52,085 nt of DNA, from assembly GCA_016213885.1 (NCBI GenBank), contig JACQZM010000645.1, positions 1 through 52,085 on the forward strand, written 5' to 3'. Source of the DNA: Candidatus Rifleibacteriota bacterium. GTDB lineage: Bacteria > Muiribacteriota > UBA6191 > JACPRK01 > JACQZM01. A program made the translations under genes and the position numbers. Positions within the stretch are counted from its first letter, which is position 1. Each line of letters opens with the position of its first letter. Under the pieces are notes generated by a model. That model did no database searches. It was not told the origin of the DNA and saw only the letters and a list, made by a program, of their open reading frames with translations. Shown in pieces: positions 7,475 to 16,114 of this stretch.

Positions 7475-8415
7475 TCAAGGCCGTGGGTCTGTCGGCCGAC
7501 TCTCCAAGGCCGGTGGGGCGAGCAACCGGGCGATGACGAGGGCGTCGATCGCGTCGATGTGGCTGACGAAGCTCGTCAGCATCGGACGGAGCATCGGCAC
7601 GTCGTCGTCGCAGGCGATCCTCCTGTACGAACGGAGCGTCGCCTCGGCGTCTCTGCGCCGCCTGAGCACGTCCCTGGTCGCGAGGTAGGCGATCAGCGAG
7701 GCCCGCACGTCGGCCGGCAGGGTGTGGACCCTGATCGGTGTCTCTCGACCTCGGCGATCCGCGGCGCGGCCTTCTCCGGGTCGTCGTGCAGGTGCGGAGT
7801 GTTCGTCGTTGCGGGATCAGGAAACGCCATCTCCACACGGGGCAGCTCCGACTCCAGTCTCGACAGCTCCCGGTCGATTCCCTTCATCTCGTCGTCGATC
7901 AGCCGGGCCAGGCTGGCATCGAGCTCCGGCGCCGACGCCGGTGAGACGGTCACTGCTGGACGCGGTGTGATGATCGGTTCCGCGGGTGGCGCAGGCCGAC
8001 GCAGTGCCAGCCCCACCACGACGACCAGAAGCACCCACGAGACCGCGCCGGCGACCACCCATCGCCACCCTCCGGATCCGGGGTGACCCCGCTGAGCCGT
8101 GGTCTCCACACCGCTGATCGCCCCGGCGTCGCGTGTCCTCGAGCGGGCGTGCGCCAGGGGCCGTCTCTCCGGCGCGGCCGACGATCGGCCACCGACTGCC
8201 ACGAGCAGCTCCTCCAGGTACTGGCCAGCCGTGGCGGGTCGATTGGCGGACGCCTTCGACAGTCCCCTCTGGACGAGCGTTTCGAGCGTCTTCGGCACAC
8301 CCGACACGACCTCCCCGATCGGGGCCGGTGCCTGCTCGGTCTGCTGTCGCAGCAGCTCACCCATCGTCGTCCCCCTGAACGGTGGAGTGCCGGTCAGCAT
8401 CTCGTGGAACACGAT
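7475..8415 (-). pseudogene. Broken Ser/Thr protein kinase, C-terminal part only
   Basis: The minus strand encodes the end of a kinase C-lobe (IVFHEMLTGTPPFRGTTMGE, then LETLVQRGLSKASANRPATA), a linker, one membrane helix (WVVAGAVSWVLLVVVVGLAL) and a charged extracytoplasmic region. Everything before the alpha-F region is missing: no P-loop, HRD or DFG. A second lesion near 7745 shifts the frame. Adding one base to a GAGAG run there would join PRIAEVE to ETPIRVHTLPADVRASLIAY and carry the reading to the stop at 7475. The remnant lies directly downstream of a frameshifted propeller gene. It is non-functional as it stands. Confidence 0.75.
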
Positions 8416-8534
8416 CGACAGATCCCTGTCTCGATCGGCTGGAGATGCCCGCTCTTGTCCACCTGGGCGTGCATCGTCATCGCCTCGGTGCAGAGAGCGT
8501 CGGCCGGACCGAAGAGGCGGTATCCGAAGGTGAC

Positions 8535-9601
8535 TCAGCGGCCGGGGAGTCGCCAGATCCGCGTGTGTCCGTCAGCATCCGCCGCCGCCACGATGGAGCC
8601 GTCCGCGGAGATCGCGTTCGGCCAACCGCTGCCCTCCAGAATGGCCACGAGTCTGACCGGTGGATTCTCGGGCACGAGGTCGTAGACTGCGACCCTGGAC
8701 TTGGAGGGGCAGAGATGAACCTGGTCCCGTCGGCCGATATCTTGGGGCGGAGGAACTCTCCCTCGACCTTGAGGCGGGTTGTCAGGATCGGTGTCCCTAT
8801 CAGAGCGTTCCAGAAGAAGAGCTCTCCCTCATACCCGAATGCCACGACCGTTCTGGGGTTCGTGACGAAACCCAGGGCAGTGCAAAAGAAGCCCGTCGCA
8901 GGACCCTCCATGATGCGTCCGACAGCCCCATCCCAGACGGTGACTCTTGTGAGCGCGCCGCGACCTCTGCGGACGATGGCGAGCATCTCATGATCGGAAG
9001 GGACAGCTGCCCCATAGACCGTATCCAAGGGCGACTCGGTGGTTTTACAGATCAGACGGCCCGATGGGAGATCCCAGAACCGGCTGACCCAGCCCTGCTC
9101 CCAACGCGTCCACTCGTATACAGATCCGTAGACATGGACTTGCGGAAGATGGGCGCCATCCAGATGGAGGATCTCCCGCCCCGATACGATCTCGTAGCCC
9201 TTCAGGCCGGGCCTCGCGCAGGTGTATACGAACTCCCCGGAGGCGAAACTCAGCCACCCGTCGACTCGGTGGGATCCCAGCTCGACGCCGGTCTTGACGT
9301 CCCACAGTTCCACCGTATCGGTGGTCATCCTGGCCAGGCGGTCGCCACGATCGGTCAGCGACAGCTGGTGGCAACCGCCCCGGGCACCAGCGATGACGCG
9401 AAGCGGTTCGATGTGGCGCGCAGAGCTCTCGCCAGGGCAGGTGTCGCAGTTCGTGCCCATCACGACCGGCCCGGGAGCCAGTCCCGCCCCGCGATCGAGC
9501 GTGTACGGCTCCGCGGCCAGGGCCGTCTGGCCCAGGATCGTCATGAGACCGATGGCAAGAAACCGGCCCGCTCGCCCGAGGAGACCTGGTTGCCTCCGCA
9601 T
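8535..9601 (-). pseudogene. Exported WD40-like beta-propeller protein with one frameshift
   Basis: A signal peptide (MRRQPGLLGRAGRFLAIGLM, ending LAAEP) is followed by WD-like blades, for example DRLARMTTDTVELWDVKTGV, SRFWDLPSGRLIC, TVWDGAVG and GYEGELFFWNALIGT. The frame breaks near 8706-8710. Adding one C to a CCCC run restores RFISAPSKSRVAVYDLVPEN, then SADGSIVAAADADGHTRIWR and a stop at 8535, giving about 355 aa. The restored tail is a proper last WD blade, so the shift is either very recent or a sequencing error in a homopolymer. The start at 9601 has a signal peptide and follows a GGGGAGGG tract. It lies upstream of the broken kinase; propeller and kinase may once have been partners. 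Confidence 0.7.
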
Positions 9602-10392
9602 GACCCTCCCCTCACCACGCTTCGTGTGATCGACATCGTTGGCGCCAGGGACCTGCCGCTCAGCTCTCATCGAAATGGCCAACGCCGTGTCCACTGAGTG
9701 TGACTTCGCAAGTGTACACTGGCACTCCGCCCGGCGCCACGGCTCCACATGGCCAGGATCCGGCGGTTTCGCATGCCAGGGAAGGGTGGCCTCGGCGGCT
9801 CGCCCATCACGGCGGGCAGCATGGGACTCTCCGCTGCACATGAGACGGCCAATTGGATCGCGTCATCTCGTGCATCAACGAGATCCGCGTGGTCGTGAAG
9901 AGCTGGACCACCTCGGACTCCCTGCCGGGACCACCGCACGCCAAGGCCCCGGGTCAGGTCGTGCTCGCGAACGGCGGGCGCCCGGAAACCCGGGCGCCGT
10001 CGCGCGACATCGACGCCTGAAGATCCTGAACCCTCGCCAACCCTGTTCCGTCGCCTCGTCCTCCTTCATCAGCCCTTGCTGTCGAGACCGCTCCAAGTCT
10101 GCACGCCGTCAACGGCACGAGCGGTGCACGCAGCGCGTCGACGCCAGGGGCACGTGAGCGCCAGGCGTGAAGCATCTCGCTCGAACAGAGACTGGGTCGG
10201 CCAGAAAGCCAAGCGCTCTCGCATGACGCGACGCCCGGATTCGCGATCGTCCCCGCTGTCCTGCCGCATCAACCCGGTTCGTTCCGTCCCATTCTTCTGG
10301 ATGAGCCCGACCGGGACTGGTAGAGTGGAGCCTCGATCGCCGATCCAGGGGAACGTCCCTGGGTCCGGTTCGCGTTCTTCCAGGGGGCACCG
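9602..10392. other. Intergenic region with one weak C-terminal-like ORF
   Basis: This 0.8-kb stretch holds no recognised gene. One plus-strand frame, 9845-10020, reads as coding-like (LDRVISCINEIRVVVKSWTT, then a proline-rich tail) and could be a stump of a lost gene; it has only a TTG as a possible start at 9854. The rest is GC-rich without domain similarity. The end carries the ribosome site of the kinase-FGE gene. Confidence 0.35.
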
Positions 10393-12087
10393 GTGTCCGG
10401 AGAGAGCCTGATCTGTCCGATCTGCCCCGGGGGCGTCCGCCTCGTCGACGATGGGGCAGGACGGGCGTCCTGCCCGGCCTGCGGGACCGGCATCACCCGG
10501 TCCTCGCAGGCTCCGTCTTCCGGTGAGGCCGCGGCGGTTCCGGCCGCGACGGTGACCCTTCCGGCGGCCCCAGGATGCCCGGGGCTCCCGTTCAGCCGGG
10601 CGCTGCTCTCCCAGTACCGTTTCGTCAGGGAGCTGGGAAAGGGCGGGATGGGCCAGGTCTTCCTGATGGAGCAGGTCGATCTGGCCCGCCCCGTGGCCGT
10701 GAAGGTGGTGAAGAGCGACGATTTCACCACGGACCAGGTGCGCCGTCTGCTCAAGGAGGCGAAGATCCTGGCCGGCCTGAGCCACCAGTACGTGCTGACG
10801 GTTCACGGCGCCGGGATGGACGGTTCGATCCCCTACATCGTCTGCGAGTTCGTGGACGGCCTCTCCCTCGAAGAACGGCTAGGGGCCGAGCCGGCGCTCT
10901 CCCTCCGCCAGCAGCTGCTGCTGGTGCAGCGGATCCTGGAGGGTCTCCGGGCGGCTCACGAGAAGGAGATCGTACATAGGGATCTGAAGCCGGCCAACAT
11001 CTTCCTGACCGCCGAGGGCAAGCCGAAGATCGGCGATTTCGGTCTCGCCAAGGCGCAGAACCTCCCATCAGGAACCAGCTTCGGCAGGATCATGGGCACT
11101 CCGGCGTACATGAGCCCCGAACAGGTGGCGTGCGGGAAGCTCGACAGGCGCTCCGACGTCTACTCCCTGGCCGCGACCATCTACCAGGCGCTGACGCTGT
11201 CCCCGCCGTTCTCCGGCGGCGACGTGGCCTGGGCGATCCGGAACTCCCCTGCCTCTCGACCGGCGAACCTGCCGGATGCCGCCTGGGCCGTCCTCGAGCG
11301 AGGGCTGGCCAAGGCGCCCGGGGAGCGGCCGGAGAGCGCCAGCGCCCTGGCCGCGGCGCTGCGGCAGTCGCTCGTCGGTCGTCGTGGCGCCGGCGACGTG
11401 GACGAGAAACCGGTCCACCGGGTTTTCCTGGACGCCTTCTTCCTGGACAAGTACCCGGTCACGAACCGTCAGTTCTACAAGTTCGTCCAGGAGGCCGGCT
11501 ACTTCACGGAGGGCGAGCGGACCGGCCAGGGATGGTACTACCGCGGTCCCGACATCGTGACGGACCGCCGGATCTCGTGGACGAGCCCGATGAGCCCCAC
11601 CGATACGATTGACGCCAGGATGGACGACCCGGTCCTCCAGGTGACCTGGAACGATGCCCAGGCGTACTGCCGGTGGGTTGGAAAGCGGTTGCCCACGGAG
11701 GCCGAATGGGAGAAGGCGGCCCGCGGAGGCCTCGTCGGAGCGAAGTACCCCTGGGGGAACCAGCTTGCCGCAGGGCGGGCCTGTTTCGGCCGCAACAACA
11801 GAACGGAGCGCGTGGCGCGGGTGGGTAGCTACGCCCCCAACGGCTACGGCCTCCACGACATGGTGGGGCTCGTCTACGAATGGTGCGCCGACCTGTACGA
11901 CCCCCGGTACTACGCGACGAGCCCGCTGCGGAACCCCACCGGCCCGGCCGCCGGTGACGCCACGGTGATTCGCGGAGCCGGCTGGATGTGCTGGACCAGG
12001 GTCCTGAGCTGTTCCGCCCGGTCGGGGGACTATCCCCAGAGGCTGAACCACTACACCGGATTCCGGTGTGCCCGATCGGCCCGGTGA
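10393..12087 (+). CDS. Zinc-ribbon Ser/Thr kinase fused to a formylglycine-generating-enzyme (SUMF1) domain
   Basis: This 564-aa chimera opens with a zinc ribbon (CPIC at 8-11, CPAC at 27-30). A Hanks-type kinase domain follows (~75-325) with GKGGMG 82-87, K104, E122, HRDLKPAN 195-202, DFG 215-217 and SPE 241-243, so catalysis looks intact. From about 336 (DEKPVHRVFLDAFFLDKYPV) to the end it is an FGE-sulfatase/SUMF1-like domain, with RLPTEAEWEKAARGG, YPWGN, NGYGLHDMVGLVYEWCADLY and GFRCARS. The usual opening of that domain (MVxVPGGxFxMGS) is missing; the kinase runs straight into it. There is no membrane helix, so it is probably cytoplasmic. The start is GTG with a GGGGG tract upstream. In other bacteria kinase-FGE fusions are common but not functionally defined; formylglycine activity is not implied. 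Confidence 0.9.
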   Translation: MSGESLICPICPGGVRLVDDGAGRASCPACGTGITRSSQAPSSGEAAAVPAATVTLPAAPGCPGLPFSRALLSQYRFVRELGKGGMGQVFLMEQVDLARPVAVKVVKSDDFTTDQVRRLLKEAKILAGLSHQYVLTVHGAGMDGSIPYIVCEFVDGLSLEERLGAEPALSLRQQLLLVQRILEGLRAAHEKEIVHRDLKPANIFLTAEGKPKIGDFGLAKAQNLPSGTSFGRIMGTPAYMSPEQVACGKLDRRSDVYSLAATIYQALTLSPPFSGGDVAWAIRNSPASRPANLPDAAWAVLERGLAKAPGERPESASALAAALRQSLVGRRGAGDVDEKPVHRVFLDAFFLDKYPVTNRQFYKFVQEAGYFTEGERTGQGWYYRGPDIVTDRRISWTSPMSPTDTIDARMDDPVLQVTWNDAQAYCRWVGKRLPTEAEWEKAARGGLVGAKYPWGNQLAAGRACFGRNNRTERVARVGSYAPNGYGLHDMVGLVYEWCADLYDPRYYATSPLRNPTGPAAGDATVIRGAGWMCWTRVLSCSARSGDYPQRLNHYTGFRCARSAR

Positions 12088-12344
12088 GAGTCGGGGGCGA
12101 GTGCCGGGGAGCGCCGGCGCAGCCCGGACCGCAGGCCTCGCAGCGGCCATGACGCACTGCGTTGCAGAGGCCCGGCGTCCCCGGCGGTTGGGTGAGGCAT
12201 GCCGTATCGGGCTCGAGGAGGTCGATCCAGGCGGTGGGGAGCTTGCGAAGTTGCCCGGCATTCTCGGTTCCGCTGCCGCCCTGGGCGTTCGACTCGGCGT
12301 CGGGAGGGAACTCCTGCGCCAAACGCGATCTCGATGGCGTCTGG

Positions 12345-12353
12345 TGCTACTAT
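12345..12353 (+). promoter_or_regulatory. Extended -10 promoter in an AT-rich island
   Basis: TGCTACTAT lies 19 bases before the ATG of the ATPase gene, inside an AT-rich stretch (12345-12375) that stands out from the GC-rich surroundings. The flanking ATGCTA...TAGCGTAT forms an imperfect palindrome that could be an operator. The implied mRNA leader is very short. Confidence 0.45.
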
Positions 12354-12371
12354 ATGCTAACTTGCTAGCGT

Positions 12372-13523
12372 ATGGTACAGCGTCGGTTCTGGAGCGATCT
12401 CGTCGAGAATGCGTGGGCCCACCGCACGATAGTCTGGCTTTCCGGTGTCCGGCGGTCGGGAAAGACGGTCCTGAGCCGCTCCCTGACCGATGTCGAGTAC
12501 TTCGACTGCGAGCTGCCGAGCACGAGGAGACAGATGGCCGATCCCGAGGAGTTCCTCGGGCGTCTCGCGGGCAAGCGAGTCGTGCTGGATGAGATTCACC
12601 GGCTGATCCGGCCATCCGAACTGCTCAAGATTGCCGCGGATCACTACCCGACCGTCCGCATTCTCGCCACCGGGTCATCCACGCTGGCTGCCTCCAAGCG
12701 GTTCCGGGACACGCTGGCCGGGCGCAAGACCGATGTGTGGCTGACGCCGATGGTCTCCTCCGATCTGGTCGATTTCGGGAAGCCTGAACTGGAACACCGA
12801 TTCCTCCACGGCGGACTTCCCTCCTTCTTTCTCAGCCCCACCCTGCCCGAGCGCGACTTCCAGGAGTGGGTCGACGCCTACTGGTCCAAGGACATCGCCG
12901 AGCTTTTCCGGCTGGGACGCCGCGCCTCGTTCCAGGCGTTCTTCGAGCTCCTGCTCGCCCAGAGCGGAGGCATCTTCGAGGCTACCCGGTTCGCCGGTCC
13001 CTGCGAGATCAGCCGCTCGACCGTCGGAAACTACCTCTCGGTCCTGGAGGCGACCCGGGTGGTGCACGTTGTGCGTCCCTACTCCTCCAGGCGACCGACA
13101 GAGATCACGACGGCGCCGAAGGTCTACGGATTCGACACGGGCTTCGTCTGCTACCATCGCGGATGGAGCCGGCTCCGGCACGATGACCTGGGGACCATGT
13201 GGGAGCACTGGGTGCTCAACGAACTGCACAGCCGTCTCCAGACCCAGTCGATGCGCTACTGGAGGGACAAGAGGGGCCACGAGGTGGACTTCGTCCTCGC
13301 TCTCCGCGGTCGTCCTCCGATCGCGATCGAGTGCAAGTGGACCAGCACCGGTTTCGACTCCAGGAACCTGGAGGCCTTCCGGCGCCAGCATCCGGATGGC
13401 GACAACTGGGTCGTCTGCCACGATGTGACGCGGCCGTTCAGGAGGACACACGGAACGGTCGTGGTGGAGTATCTGGGTGCCGAGGAGGCTGCCGGCCGGG
13501 CCGGAGGCGTTCCGTATTCGTGA
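12372..13523 (+). CDS. DUF4143-type AAA ATPase
   Basis: The 383-aa product belongs to the AAA_14/DUF4143 group of putative ATPases, which are common in prokaryotic genomes and mostly uncharacterised. Walker A is GVRRSGKT (~residues 25-32), Walker B is VVLDEIH, and sensor 1 is ILATGSST. After a winged-helix-like middle (EISRSTVGNYLSVLEATRVV) comes the DUF4143 C-terminal part with a nuclease-like core, RYWRDKRGHEVDFVLAL and PIAIECKW. No Shine-Dalgarno is evident before the ATG at 12372; a promoter only 19 bases upstream suggests a nearly leaderless transcript. It is monocistronic between a kinase gene and a degraded region. A second, different DUF4143 ATPase lies at 30302-31435. Roles in mobile-element or stress biology are only guesses. 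Confidence 0.88.
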   Translation: MVQRRFWSDLVENAWAHRTIVWLSGVRRSGKTVLSRSLTDVEYFDCELPSTRRQMADPEEFLGRLAGKRVVLDEIHRLIRPSELLKIAADHYPTVRILATGSSTLAASKRFRDTLAGRKTDVWLTPMVSSDLVDFGKPELEHRFLHGGLPSFFLSPTLPERDFQEWVDAYWSKDIAELFRLGRRASFQAFFELLLAQSGGIFEATRFAGPCEISRSTVGNYLSVLEATRVVHVVRPYSSRRPTEITTAPKVYGFDTGFVCYHRGWSRLRHDDLGTMWEHWVLNELHSRLQTQSMRYWRDKRGHEVDFVLALRGRPPIAIECKWTSTGFDSRNLEAFRRQHPDGDNWVVCHDVTRPFRRTHGTVVVEYLGAEEAAGRAGGVPYS

Positions 13524-13670
13524 ACGAGCAGACATCCGCCCCGTATCCCAGCCCAGAGGCACCATCGGCGCATAGGATCCATAGGACGCCACAGGACTTT
13601 CCTCGGGCGATTCGGTCAGCCGAGCAGAATCGCCTCCCCTCCGAACCCTCCGTGCACGGGCACGCTGGCG

Positions 13671-14163
13671 GTGGCCGCTGTGGCGTCGCTGTCGTTTTGC
13701 GTCGGGGCGCGGCTCGCCCCTGAGGGGGCCGGTGCCATGGGACCGACCGCCGACGAAGCCCGGTTCCCGCGGCTCGCGCGGGCGGCTGGCCCTGGAGTGC
13801 GTCGACGACTACCTGAGAGAACCGCGGACTCCCTTCGGACAGCACACCCTCTCGCCGAGCTTGCTCATTCCCCTGCTGCAAGAGTGCGCGAGCATCGTCC
13901 AGGATCCTCTGGCGCCACGGGGACTCAAGGCGCAGGCGAGAGACCGGGCCGGCCGACTTCTCGCCATGGTGAAGCCGGTACTGGTGAGGCCTTCGGACCG
14001 CGACCAGCTGCTCCTGTTCGCGGATCTCGTGAAGGCGGCGGCGGCTCTGGACCTGAAGCTCGATCTTCCGCTGCCGGCCGACCTGGTCGAGAAGATGAGA
14101 CCCGTCGGCGTCGTGCTGAACCCGCCCGTGAAGGCCGTCACCGGCTCGCGGGGTGGACAGTAG
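13671..14163 (+). pseudogene. Frameshifted hypothetical exported protein
   Basis: One frame begins with a signal-peptide-like run (AAVASLSFCVGARLAPEG) and continues to ADEARFPRLARA near 13780. A second frame then gives a coherent helical protein, LALECVDDYLREPRTPFG to RPSDRDQLLLFADLVKAA and a stop at 14163. Removing one base from the GGGCGG stretch near 13785 would fuse the two. No family is recognised. The second part has natural-looking composition, with few rare residues and amphipathic helices, unlike shadow frames. No good start codon or ribosome site is seen. It may be a decayed exported protein of about 165 aa. Confidence 0.35.
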
Positions 14164-14384
14164 GAGACCGCCCACCCCGGCGCCCCGGGTAGTGGCCGGG
14201 CCAAAGACACACGGTGCCCGATCAGGCTGGCCCCGATGAGTGCCCCCCGGTTCACTGCGGCCTTGGGATCCCTGTGCGACGAGCCGAAGGCGCCGCGGCC
14301 GACATTTCCCGAGACAACCTACCGCCTCCGCTACGAGGTCGCTCCTGCGGCCCGGGAGCGTCCACTGACGCCGGCGGTCGACTC

Positions 14385-15323
14385 TCAGCGAGCGCTCCTC
14401 GTGGCGGTGCGTGGCTCCACGACCCGTGCCATCTCGGCCAGCGCCGCTCCGATCCGGTACGGCAGGGAGTCGGTGTACTTGTGAGAGAATCCCAACTGCT
14501 GGTGCAGGTGCTGGGCCACGGTGGTCACTGGGATGAAGTTGCCCGGCTCGCTCCAGATCGCTTCTCCCTTGAGAGTCGCCTCCTGCCAGGCCGCGAAGCT
14601 CGCCAGCCGACGATCGGTGCTACGCTCCCGGAACTCGGTCAGGGCGCTCGTTCCACCCTGCTCCTCCATGTCCCAGTTCCACTTGCTGAAGAGCACCGCC
14701 CGCTCCACCTGCTGGATCACCCGGGCCAGGGTGTCGTAGACGTCCCAGTAGTTCTCTTCGAACGGCGCGCAGATCGAGTAGCGGTGCGTGTTCACGTTGA
14801 GCAGCGCCGGCAGGCAGAGAGGCGTCGAGAACTCCAGCGCCGTGGAGCCGACGAAGAACGCGGTCACGGAGTCGATGGCGAACTCCCCCGGATTCCCGTC
14901 GATGAGCAGGAACCAGCAGATCGATGGCAGGGAGAGGGTGAAGTAGCGGGAGCCGTCCGACGCCTCGGCTCCCCCCGGGTCCGTCTCGTCCTCCCTCGGC
15001 ATGATGGACAGCGTCGCGACCTGCGGGGGATGAACCAGGACCACGATCAGCGAGCAGTCATCGATCTGCTCGACGTGGAACATCTGCTCATGGTCCTCGA
15101 GCTCCGCCGGCTTCAAGGGAAACGGGGCGGTGAACCCGTCGACGGATCGCCGGAGGTGACGGAGCACCTGCTCCCTGGAGTACACCCGCGGCGAGCCCCG
15201 ATCGCCGTGGATCCTGATCTCGTCCTCTGTCGGGGCGAGGGCAACGGTGGGTCGGAAGCTGGCGTTCGCCTCGATCGTTCCCGAGAGCATGGCGTCGAGC
15301 CACAGAGAGCCTTCCTCGATCAT
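14385..15323 (-). CDS. Hypothetical protein, 312 aa
   Basis: No family is recognised. The ATG at 15323 has GGAGGTGAGG upstream, an excellent ribosome site, and the composition is natural, rich in aromatic residues, so this is a real gene. The sequence has no signal peptide or membrane helix and appears cytoplasmic. Notable stretches are EQVLRHLRRSVDGFTAPFP, the hydrophobic core SLIVVLVHPPQVATLSIMP, LPSICWFLLIDGNPGEFAID, LPALLNVNTHRYSICAP and FEENYWDVYDTLARVIQQ. Conserved-looking Trp/Asn residues such as FSKWNWDMEEQGG resemble those in structural subunits. It stands alone between degraded sequences. A phage or mobile-system origin is possible but not shown. Confidence 0.75.
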   Translation of the reverse strand: MIEEGSLWLDAMLSGTIEANASFRPTVALAPTEDEIRIHGDRGSPRVYSREQVLRHLRRSVDGFTAPFPLKPAELEDHEQMFHVEQIDDCSLIVVLVHPPQVATLSIMPREDETDPGGAEASDGSRYFTLSLPSICWFLLIDGNPGEFAIDSVTAFFVGSTALEFSTPLCLPALLNVNTHRYSICAPFEENYWDVYDTLARVIQQVERAVLFSKWNWDMEEQGGTSALTEFRERSTDRRLASFAAWQEATLKGEAIWSEPGNFIPVTTVAQHLHQQLGFSHKYTDSLPYRIGAALAEMARVVEPRTATRSAR

Positions 15324-15779
15324 CGTTCCTCACCTCCGGCCGGCGACCGGGCGCCGTCCGCCCCCTGGCGCCGACGAGACGCGCCTGGGTTCACCGTCCG
15401 TGACTGCTTCGCGGGAGTGCAAGAAGTTCGGGCGGCGAGTGCTTCCGTGAGCCAAGGACAGCGCGGCCGTTCACCGTCGGCCCGCTCTTGGCTGCGTCCA
15501 ACGGCCGCGCCCTTTCACCAGAAGATACGATGGAGGGACCGCCCGTGAGTCGTTCCGTCGAGTTACGGAACGGTCCTGGAACCTCACGCTACGGTGTCGG
15601 CTCGACCCATCTGGTCCGCTATCGGCGAAGGCCAGTCTCTTCGTTCCTGCGGCCTCTCTTGCCACCGTGATGCGCCTTCAGCTTGCCGCCATCCGTGCTG
15701 ACAACCAGCCGTGGGCGGTGAGTGGAGACCGTGGATGCACCGGGCCAGCATGCGGGGGACACCGAGGAGGGCTCGTGAT
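15324..15779. other. Region without a recognised gene
   Basis: About 450 bases with no convincing coding signal. The only useful element is GAGGAGG at 15764-15770, a good ribosome site placed seven bases before the left edge of the MITE-like repeat. It probably once served the kinase whose N-terminal codons appear after the repeat. Confidence 0.4.
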
Positions 15780-15855
15780 CTAGGAGCCTGTCGGAGCAAG
15801 ACTCCGCCAGGCTCAGTCCGGAGCTCTGTCGGACGAAAGTCCGACAGGCTCCTAG
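15780..15855. mobile_element. 76-bp MITE-like element with perfect 16-bp terminal inverted repeats
   Basis: CTAGGAGCCTGTCGGA (15780-15795) and its exact reverse complement (15840-15855) bound a 76-bp element. Inside, GTCGGAC-GAAA-GTCCGAC makes a second perfect hairpin with a GAAA loop that overlaps the right arm. Outer bases CTAG at both ends could include a TA or CTAG target duplication. It contains no ORF, so it would be a non-autonomous element mobilised by a transposase elsewhere. It lies between a ribosome site and the first codons of a kinase fragment. Confidence 0.75.
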
Positions 15856-16080
15856 GGTCGGTGCCCGTCCTGTGGAGAGCCATTCGAGGTCGGTTCGGAC
15901 ACGGCCACGATCGTCCACTGTCCTCGGTGCGACGCCCCGCTCGCGCCGGGCAAGAGCAAGCAGCTCCCGATGCTCGCGCGCAATGACGACGGGACGTTCC
16001 AGGAGCTCGGACACGTCGAGCTCCCGGAGGAGCTGGTCAAGGGCTACCGGCTGCAGAAGATCCTGGGCGGCGGCGCCGGC
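15856..16080 (+). pseudogene. N-terminal stump of a zinc-ribbon Ser/Thr kinase
   Basis: The frame just after the MITE-like repeat encodes a zinc ribbon (GRCPSCGEPFEV, then HCPRCDAPL) and then VKGYRLQKILGGGAGA, the first strand and glycine loop of a Hanks-type kinase. Coding stops making sense at about 16080 and the opposite gene ends at 16115, so the kinase body is lost. Without the repeat, ATG-GGT-CGG-TGC would be preceded by GAGGAGG at seven bases. This suggests the element landed on the start codon. The layout matches the intact kinase at 10393. It could be the lost front half of a relative of the C-terminal remnant at 7475-8415, but the two are not adjacent. Confidence 0.65.
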
Positions 16081-16114
16081 GCGCCTCCGGACCGACGAGC
16101 CGCGCTGGCCAGCA

